Below, in pieces: positions 56,987-64,000 of a DNA stretch of 64,000 nucleotides. Where the stretch lies: the NCBI GenBank assembly GCA_011800155.1, contig JAALGH010000011.1:62001-126000 (forward strand), in the 5' to 3' direction. Origin of the DNA: Flammulina velutipes. Taxonomy: Eukaryota; Basidiomycota; Agaricomycetes; Agaricales; Physalacriaceae. The translations under genes were made by a program, and so were the position numbers. Position 1 is the stretch's first letter, and every line of letters begins with the position of its first letter. Below the pieces are notes generated by a model, which saw nothing but the letters and a program-made list of their open reading frames with translations, made no database searches and was not told the origin of the DNA.

Positions 56987-58027
56987 ATGGACTCCCGGGT
57001 TCCCGGGAACGGATTTTTTTCCAAAATATCCAAGCGTCTTTCTTATCCGACTACTTCTCGGCATGTTCACTTCGACTCTCACGCCCAGGTTCTGGAGTTC
57101 AACGGGAATTCAATCATTGCTCCGCCACTGGGCTCGAGTCATGGATTGCAGGAAGAGTGCCCAACTCGTAACACTCGTCGTCACTCTCATGCTGGAACTT
57201 TGTCCCAGTCCTCGCAGGCAACGAAGACGGCCTCTGTCTCGCAGGCCAGACACCAGTCATACGATCACGAGGCTCTCCGTTCTCTCGCTCGACACGAAGT
57301 TCATAAACACTATGATCTACGTTCACGCGAACATGACCGGCAGCGACGACGATCAATTCCGAATCTCAAGCACTGGAATCAGCCATCGCGACTAGATGCA
57401 TCTCAAAGCCCACCCACTGAATGGCGGAAAGATTATATTGTGCCACACAATGCGTGCTGCAAGTTCCCAGTGTGTCTTCTGAATATTCACGCCGGTATTG
57501 GTTTTCCTAGTAGTGCGTGGCTTTATTTATACAAGTTGTTCTGCAATACTAATGAAGGAGTTGTAGTTTCCATTCCGCTGGATTCACTCCTGGGTATCAA
57601 TACGAATTTGCACTGGGATCTTCGTGTCCATTACGAGAAGGCCTACCACCGAGAAGGCTACCAATTACATCCAGATGCAATTCGTCGACAGGCGATTTTG
57701 GTGCATTTGGAGCGCATACGAATTATACATCCGCACTTCCCGTGGGAAGTCACCGTACAACGAAGCCACACCAATGGAATACGTATCGTTGATGTTCTCC
57801 GGGCACTCTCCGATATGTTCTACGTGAAGCTGAGATCGAGAGACTTCCACAACAGGCTTGTCACTCCCGCTCATCAGTTCCGGATCCATAACGCAGCGCG
57901 AATTCGAAGCGGCGGCACACCTACAGCTCATTATCGTGTGGATTTTTTGGAGGACAAGTTTATGTTTGGGGGGCTGGAGCATGTGCGAGATGACATCTTT
58001 CGGTTGAGGACTTCTATACTCCAGTAA
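56987..58027 (+). CDS. DUF6699-like protein, intronless
   Basis: One exon of 346 residues. The N-terminal 145 residues are Ser/Arg/His-rich and probably disordered. From about 190 the sequence has the layout of the agaricomycete DUF6699 domain: PLDSLLGINTNLHWDLRVHY, ILVHLERIRIIHPHFPWEV, TNGIRIVDVLRALSDMFYVK, and near the end RVDFLEDKFMFGGLE. The role of this domain is unknown. I rely on its WDLR, hydrophobic-strand and PW-(E/T)-V pattern, so the family name is likely but not certain. Confidence 0.65.
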   Translation: MDSRVPGNGFFSKISKRLSYPTTSRHVHFDSHAQVLEFNGNSIIAPPLGSSHGLQEECPTRNTRRHSHAGTLSQSSQATKTASVSQARHQSYDHEALRSLARHEVHKHYDLRSREHDRQRRRSIPNLKHWNQPSRLDASQSPPTEWRKDYIVPHNACCKFPVCLLNIHAGIGFPSSAWLYLYKLFCNTNEGVVVSIPLDSLLGINTNLHWDLRVHYEKAYHREGYQLHPDAIRRQAILVHLERIRIIHPHFPWEVTVQRSHTNGIRIVDVLRALSDMFYVKLRSRDFHNRLVTPAHQFRIHNAARIRSGGTPTAHYRVDFLEDKFMFGGLEHVRDDIFRLRTSILQ

Positions 58028-58164
58028 TCTTGGTGATCGTTGTAGTGTATATGTATTGACCTTCTTGTACATCATACGCGTGTGTGGGAATTTGAACGAT
58101 GATAAGCTTTCCCCAGAAAAAGGGATGTTAGGCGCCTGACTGCATCTTGATAACGACCTTCATC

Positions 58165-59338
58165 ATGTTGCCCACGGAAGACCGCCTTGGTTCAGATCAC
58201 TCTCTGTTCTATGATCAGATTCGTGCGGTCGCAGGCGAAGAGTATGACGAGCTTTGCATCTTGAAGAAGGAGGTGAGTTATAGTTCTTAATGATTCGAGC
58301 ACACTGACTCTGAACGTAGGGATGGGCTTCGCCCAAATATGACGAGCATTTCGCGCAGCAGCGAGAAACGGCGGACAACGCGAATATGAAGTTATGCTTG
58401 GCATGGTATAAGAAAATGACGAGAATTCTCCAAGAGGTGGATAGGGCGCTTAACGTGGTACCAGCGTCTTCCTCGTTCGAGTTCCTGGATCTTGGGTGCG
58501 CCACGTATCTAAGTGGTAAACTCCTCTTTGACAGCCTGGATGTAGGTGCTCTCCTGGAGGGTTTTCGAAGTACATGTTAGACAAGAACATATACGCACAC
58601 GGTATCGGGATATCGCTCCCTCCTGCGTCGGGCGGTCACGAGCACTTGCTGCCACAACAATATGGTGCCCGGCATCGATTAATCGAGGCAGACATGACTG
58701 CTTTCAACCTGTCCAATCGTTCTCAGTTTTCTGGTGGCATCAAATATCCGCCTTTACCTCCCGGTGTGCTTCATGGGCAATTCGATCTGGTCGTCTGTGA
58801 TGGGCATCCCCTCCGTACTCATGTAGATCCTCCTCCGGGAAATTCTGACAGGCTACTCATCTCCCAAATTATCATCGCTCTTCAATGTGTTAAGCCTGGC
58901 GGCTCCATATTGATGAAACTTTCCCACCCCGAGCGTCTGCTTACCGCACAATTGATGTCCATGTTTGACCAAGTCTCTAGGGAGGTCGTTGGGGTGTTCA
59001 AACCGGAGACGATGCACGGAACACGGGGGACGTTTTACATTGTCTCCAGATCTGTGGGCGAGGATGATTTTGGTGCGTGGGCGGGAAGCCATTTGCAGTC
59101 GTTCAAGAGCTTGTGGGAGGATCTGTCCTTTGGGGGGGTGAATGGGAAAGGGAGGTGTTTGAAGGATGGGGATTTGGATTTCATCGCGTCCGTGGAGCGC
59201 ATGGTGGAGCGCGATGTTCTGGAGTGGATTGTGGAGGTCGGTGGGCCTGTGTGGCGCACACAGAAGAAGCATCTAGAGCGGCTGGCGGTCAAATTGAGAT
59301 CTGACAACAAAAGTCATACGTATGCACGGCATTTTTGA
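58165..59338 (+). CDS. FtsJ-like SAM-dependent methyltransferase
   Basis: Exons 58165-58272, 58320-58495 and 58546-59338 join in frame (358 residues). The SAM-binding motif FLDLGCSPGGFSKYML is created by the second splice; reading through the intron would destroy it. GIGISLP, IEADMTAFNL, FDLVVCDGHPLRT, LLISQIIIALQCVKPGGSIL and MKLS follow, as in FtsJ/RrmJ-type 2'-O-ribose methyltransferases. The region after VFKPETM reads RGTFYIVSR where RrmJ has a catalytic Glu; no Glu is found at that point, so the usual K-D-K-E tetrad seems incomplete. The last 90 residues are a helical extension. Substrate unknown. Confidence 0.82.
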
Positions 59339-59492
59339 GCTGTAATGTCCGTATGATGCCTTGACCTCGTCGAATTGTAGCAACGATCCAGAAATAATTG
59401 AGCAGGCTGGACCATAAGTACTTATCGCATCACTTCAATTGAGACGCATATGATACACAATTTGCTTTCGACGTTTATGGGCTGGTTTCCTT

Positions 59493-60143
59493 CTACTTGC
59501 CACCGAATATGGTGGCAAATGTGGTGGAAGTGTATCTAAGAAATTAGCACTAGTATCGAAGCATCAAGATAGTTAGATTGAACGTACCCAAGGTTGGCTC
59601 TCCCGGGATCGAAGAAAGTGCTTGAGAAAAATTGTCATGTTAGTGCTGTAATCCTGGATCATTGCTATGATATTCTTACATATAACCGCGGTCGGACTTC
59701 AAGCCTAGCTTAGCCTCCAAGAAAGCGGCAAGTTCCTTGCTATACACCTCGTTCTTTTCGGGGGTGATATTATCCAAGCTGGTCTGAGAGATCGGATGTG
59801 TCGATGTCAAGTTTTCTGACAGATGAGAGAAAGAACGACGTACAACGAGCAGGGTAAATGCAGGATCCGTCGTCCCAGCAAATGTCATGACCGGGGCAGG
59901 GATAACGGTGACAGTGATGTACGCCTCTGGTTTGGCAAGGATACGGGCACCTTCCTAGACAGTTCAGTAGATTATCAGATCGCGACCTACTTCTTAGATT
60001 AAAAACAAATCACTTTGGAGAATTCAAGCGCGAAAGCGTTCAAATCCGGGATCTGTACCCGCGGGAAGAGTTAGCATGGTATATATATATATTCAGAGAT
60101 AGACGCGTACGTTGGCGTTTGTGTGTAGTTCGAGAGAAGGCAT
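59493..60143 (-). CDS. MIF / phenylpyruvate tautomerase family protein
   Basis: Six exons (60143-60111, 60052-60014, 59954-59844, 59783-59680, 59620-59588, 59535-59493) give 120 residues, the normal family length. It starts MPSLELHTN, so Pro2 is available as the tautomerase base. PDLNAFALEFSK, KPEAYITVTVIP, MTFAGTTDPAF, NITPEKNEVYSKEL, DRGYITFFDPGRANLG and TTFATIFGGK follow in family order. Proteins of this family tautomerise phenylpyruvate in vitro. Six exons in 360 coding bases shows how finely genes are split in this genome. It is divergent from pseudoenzyme member v. Confidence 0.9.
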
Positions 60144-60535
60144 TTAGTAATCGTATGACCGATAGTGGTGATGGTAAGAAGAGAAGGACGATATCAATGC
60201 CGGCCGCAGAAGGAAAGGAGGTGGCTGTGTAGCGATCATCAACGTTGTTACGCCACACATCATTTTCGCACGTCGGCTTTCTTATATCTACCAACTCAGA
60301 CTCCCTTCCACTTCATTCGAAATCTGAAATCCTTGCGACAAGAATTGAACGGGCCCATGGGTGCCGGACCGGTCATTAGCTCAACTAATACCCGGGTTCT
60401 GTCGCACCTTTCTTTCATCAACATTCAACAATATCCAAGACTCAACGTTCAACGTCCACCAACCTACACGGATTGGTTTCCTTGTATATCTGCATATGAG
60501 GCATGATATCTTCTTCCAACAACGACGCGACACAA
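60144..60535. promoter_or_regulatory. Divergent promoter, MIF gene and member v
   Basis: 392 bp separate the start codons at 60143 (-) and 60536 (+). No clear TATA box. Confidence 0.45.
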
Positions 60536-61397
60536 ATGGAGGTGTATCTTGGAGCCACTTACACTAGCCATGACAATGGCACTGGAGTTTACTGGGGAGA
60601 GAACGATGCTCGGTACGTGCTATAAACGTGATACTGAGTATCAAACACTTATGCGCCTACAGGAACGCGTCCGCCAAGTGCACCGACACTCAATGTCGCG
60701 CGGAAAAGAGGGCTTCGCACGGAATGGCGCTCATCCACGTTAGCCCTTTTCTCGCATCCCAACTGGCTTTTATTTACGCTCAGTAGGCTCTTCGCATCTT
60801 TCTGGAGAGTATCGGTGCCGCTACAGACTGTCTTGCTGCTGGGTCGATTCAGAAATTCGTCGTCGTGACCAACAGCATCTGCACCATAAGCAGTACGTGT
60901 CTGTCGCCTGACAGAGGGAAAGTAATCATACTCACCTTGATCCAGTCTTTGCCCAAGAAGAATACTACAAGTATCTTATCTTCAAAGGCATCGAGGATCC
61001 CCCAGCCTTCTACAACTCTGACTATTCCTTCGACCACTACACCGATATCAACGACATGCGTATCTCCGCTGGCCGAGTCATATCACTTGTCCAGTACATC
61101 AGAGCGATGCTTTTGAATGTGTTTGCTCGCGGGCGTGAGGTCGTCTTTTTACTGGCTTCTTATGATGACCTATCTGGCATAGTGAAAGCCTCCGAACTGG
61201 CCAATAACTGCCTGCCGTCGTCTCCTTGCTTTCACACCTCTAATGTGTGGAAATACATGGCAGTAGATATTCACGAGGAGGCGTGTCGACTTCTGGGGAA
61301 GAATACCAAGAAACCAAAACGAAGAAAGCCGTCCGATCCGCCTGAGCCTATCCTGTGGCCGACACGTTGTAACTCGGCTTACCGACTATGTGCTTAA
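60536..61397 (+). CDS. RNase H-fold pseudoenzyme (member v, closest to the true RNase H)
   Basis: Exons 60536-60612, 60663-60738, 60787-60892 and 60946-61397 encode 236 residues. The third exon is 106 nt, as in the RNase H gene. Its product ALRIFLESIGAATDCLAAG parallels AFRRFLEQIGARTNCAAAG of that gene. VYLGATY has Leu-Gly where RNase H has Asp-Gly, RAEKR keeps the Glu, and VVVTNS has Asn for the SDS Asp. The C-terminal part (IRAMLLNVFARGREVVFLL, KASELANNC) aligns with the degraded WVPGH and AADRLA segments of the others. The protein ends shortly after a basic KKPKRRKPSD, without a second domain. It is about 35 kb from the main cluster. Confidence 0.78.
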
Positions 61398-61633
61398 AGT
61401 AGTCACGCGAAATAAGCACGACAAGTGATACAGATTCACTAGGCTACTAAAGTACAATGAGTCGTGTGGTAAGAGTAAGTTAGCGTAAATAAGTAGTGGA
61501 ACATCGTATATATAGTCGCAGCATGGTTAGATAGATCTAGAAAGTACGAGAGGGTGCGTCGTTATCTAATCTAAATAGTAATAGAGTCCGATCCGTTACA
61601 CCCGCCGCCGCAAGATTGAGCATACAATCTGAA

Positions 61634-63947
61634 TTAAGCATCATCGTCCGTAGGAACGAAATCAGAGTTATCGTCTTCACTCTCTGTAACCGATTGGAGA
61701 GGAGGCATGGAACCATCGGATGAAACGTTATCATCATCAACGTGCATAGCAGACGGGGCGTTACTAACCACAGACGGATCACGAGAGACTTCCGCAATGG
61801 TCGCGCTAGAAGGTGGGGATGTAGACAATGGTGCAAGGGAGTTGGAACGTGAGGAGGAAGCGTTGGAATGTCTGCTCGATAGACCGGAAGTCTTGCTCGG
61901 ACTCATCGGTGTTCGAGTGAAGCGGATGGGATATCCCAACGATACGCGTCGTCTATGTTCCAGAATGTAGTCCCGAGGCCAAGGGAGGGAGAGGATCGTC
62001 TGTGGAAAGAACGGAAAAGTGGTGTCCGGAAGGATAAGACCTTCATGCGCCGTGACGTTCCTGGGTATGCCGTACTGCTGCATATGAACTACGGCTTTAA
62101 CGAGGATATGTTGGGCTAATAGAATAGACGGAGGAAGGTATGTGTTGGACTGATTGGCGATATAATCCATCTTCATCATAGCAGCAGGCTGCATGACGGT
62201 GAGGAGGCCTACAGATACACCATGGTCGTCTAGCCAGTTCCAAATTTCGATGAGGTTGGCATTATGGGCGCGCTTCGAAGGGAATGATTCCAGATTCAGC
62301 TTCGAGGATGAATTTCGAGAACGGCGGTTGCGTACAAAACGCGCGAAGAGAGGTGGACACATGGCTGCGTGGGTCATGAGGATCTCGATCTTCTCTCCGC
62401 TTTCGCGATGCTTTACTCCGGATGGAGCGGTAGCTAAATGGAACAAAATAAAACGGTATATCAACGCTGACGCGTCAATTGACGTGTCTGTCATATTTAA
62501 CAGGTTGAACTCGTGGTCTTTCGCAAAAAGAAGGGTATGTTTGATGAAATTGTCGAAGTCAGGACGCGATCGGTTCGGAGGTGGGGTTGGCCCATGAGGA
62601 GGAAGTGGGGAAAGTGATGATCCGCGATCTCCGTCTTCCGAACGTGGTAGCGGTGCTTCGAGCTGTGCCCATAGGCGAGGGGATAGATTGCCAAGGAGTC
62701 GAAGGAATTCTGAGTACCCTTCGTTGTGTTCAGGAGTGCGATAGGCGGGGAGAACGGCCCGGAATTGTGACAAGAATTGAGCACGGTGAGCCGTTTTGAT
62801 GATGATGAATGTCGTCTGGATGTATTGGAGTTCCGAGAAGCATCCTTCTTGTCTCCCTGCCTGAATAAGTTGGTGCGCATCCCAAGAAGTATTGCATCGG
62901 TAGGGAAAGCCATTGCCTTTGTCGCTTGCAGCGGCGCTCGTGGGTGGCCGAGGCCATCCTACGGGATAGAGCATGGTTTTGAACCCAACTTCTTCGTCTG
63001 GGGAGATGAAGAAGGTAACATCCTTTTGAGTACCAAGACGAGGTGTACGATCCACCAGCTCAGATCGTGAGCCACTGAAGCGTGAAGTCTGAGATGGGCG
63101 TGACGCCGCCGGTTGTCGTGAACGTATGTCAAAAATGCTTCGGAGCGTGCCGTTGGCCTTTCCGCGGTCACTCTCCACATTGCGCGGAAGCCTGGGATGA
63201 TTCACCTGTGAGGTGACTGCCGGACTTCCGAACGCTGACATATATTCAGATGCACCTGCTGTAGGAGTTTTTAGAATGATCCAATATTTCAGAACATTCG
63301 AAAAACATACAATTTGCTGTGTCGCTATGTAGTGTTTGAGGTGGAGGGGATGTCGTGGCGGAGCGCATGACGACGTCTCCTTCGTCGGGATTGGCTGAGG
63401 CCATATTCACATCGACCAGTGTATTTGGCGGCGTATCCGAGGATTGCGAACCAAAAGAGTTATGATTCGGTACCAGCGTGTGGGACCCATTGGTTGCGAA
63501 CGATGGGACAGAATGATACGATGAGCGTGGTACCGTGTCCGATGATGTAGGTAATGGTGGTGGAATGAATGGATTAGCGCCAGACATACTGAGAGCAGGT
63601 GTCGGGGCAGAAGGAGGAGCGCCAAATTGATGAGGAAACCAAGGATGTTGCAGTCCTGGAGGGGGGAACCAAGCTGGATGAGCCTGAGTAACGTTCTGGA
63701 CTGCGATGTTTCCTTGGTGCGTCGGGAGCAGATACGGGTTAATATAGGGCATAAATGGAAGAGACGTCGCGGGATGAGCTGCCATGTGCGGAAATTGCCC
63801 AGCAGTAGCTCCCTCCCCCTGAAAAAACGCTCCAGGGTTTTGAGCCCTAGGGTCCATGTTGACATAGGCAAACGGAGGCGCGAACTGAGGAGCGCCAGGA
63901 CAGTACGGGACATTGGGAGAAGCAGAGGAGTTGGTGGAAGAAGACAT
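61634..63947 (-). CDS. Large unknown Ser/Pro-rich protein
   Basis: Exons 63947-63311 and 63258-61634 encode 753 residues. The first 210 residues are Pro/Ser/Ala-rich with aromatic repeats (PFMPYINPYLLP, GLQHPWFPHQFG). The middle (about 275-600) looks folded: DVTFFISPDEEVGF, TSWDAHQLIQAGRQEGCFSE, IQTTFIIIKTAHRAQFLSQF, FDNFIKHTLLFAKDHEFNLL and NANLIEIWNWLDDHGVSVG. The C-terminus is Ser-rich and ends acidic (SEDDNSDFVPTDDDA). I recognise no domain. A reading frame this long with intact Trp/His-rich blocks is surely coding. The start context lies just inside the right window edge. Confidence 0.7.
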
Positions 63948-64000
63948 GTTAGTTGCTTTATCACGAAAGAGTTTTTGTGGTTGGGCAAGCAAACATTAAA

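Noticed and set aside
1..64000. tRNA, rRNA or other structured RNA genes
   Set aside because: I looked by eye for tRNA B-box-like GGTTCGA sequences; the few found lack a matching acceptor stem or A box. A covariance-model search would be decisive.
1..64000. Secondary-metabolite gene cluster
   Set aside because: Single AKR and SDR genes are present, but no polyketide synthase, NRPS, terpene synthase, P450 or transporter accompanies them.

Overview
The window looks like nuclear DNA of an agaricomycete (mushroom-forming basidiomycete). Genes are split by many introns of about 45-60 bp with GT..AG ends. Gene content fits: two Tup1 co-repressors, F-box proteins, degenerate protein kinases, a BTB-like pair, a DUF6699-like protein, and aldo/keto reductase, agmatinase, GH27 and MIF enzymes. 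Nothing points to a prokaryote, organelle or intact transposon. Exon coordinates were spliced by hand; for most multi-exon genes the summed exon length is an exact multiple of three.

1-25.5 kb is a lineage-specific region. At 1.07-2.87 kb lies a type I RNase H gene with a complete catalytic set (D13, E53, D84, H142, D152) and two SUMO-interaction-like motifs in its tail. Four paralogs in this region (4.4-6.1, 6.4-7.4, 13.1-15.6 and 21.5-23.1 kb) and a fifth at 60.5-61.4 kb keep the same fold-wide sequence pattern and the same first three intron positions and phases, but have lost most or all of the catalytic residues. I treat them as a family of RNase H-fold pseudoenzymes, with two architectures: the RNase H-like domain alone or with a low-complexity tail, and the same domain plus an unrecognised C-terminal domain. 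Interspersed are three copies of a 159-residue unknown protein family (one frameshifted), a head-to-head pair of BTB-like paralogs, a frameshifted Kre9/Knh1-like secreted-protein gene, an F-box/LRR gene, a two-repeat unknown protein, and an 87-residue bZIP protein.

25.5-36 kb holds a segmental duplication of a two-gene unit (kinase-like X, kinase Y). In copy 1, X is intact and only the 3' end of Y survives. In copy 2, X is decayed and Y is intact. An aldo/keto reductase gene and a repeat-bearing AT-rich patch lie between them.

36-64 kb is mostly ordinary metabolism and regulation: a PhnP-like metallo-beta-lactamase hydrolase, a secreted agmatinase-like ureohydrolase, an SDR lacking its catalytic Tyr, a decayed copy of the 20-kb gene, two Tup1 paralogs flanking a GH27 alpha-galactosidase, an unknown basic protein and an F-box protein, a DUF6699-like protein, an FtsJ-like methyltransferase, a MIF/tautomerase, the fifth RNase H-like pseudoenzyme, and a large Ser/Pro-rich unknown protein.

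There is no operon logic here. The main organising themes are recent local duplication, head-to-head paralog pairs with short shared promoters, and decay of duplicate copies. The strongest candidate for something undescribed is the RNase H pseudoenzyme family together with its catalytically intact relative.
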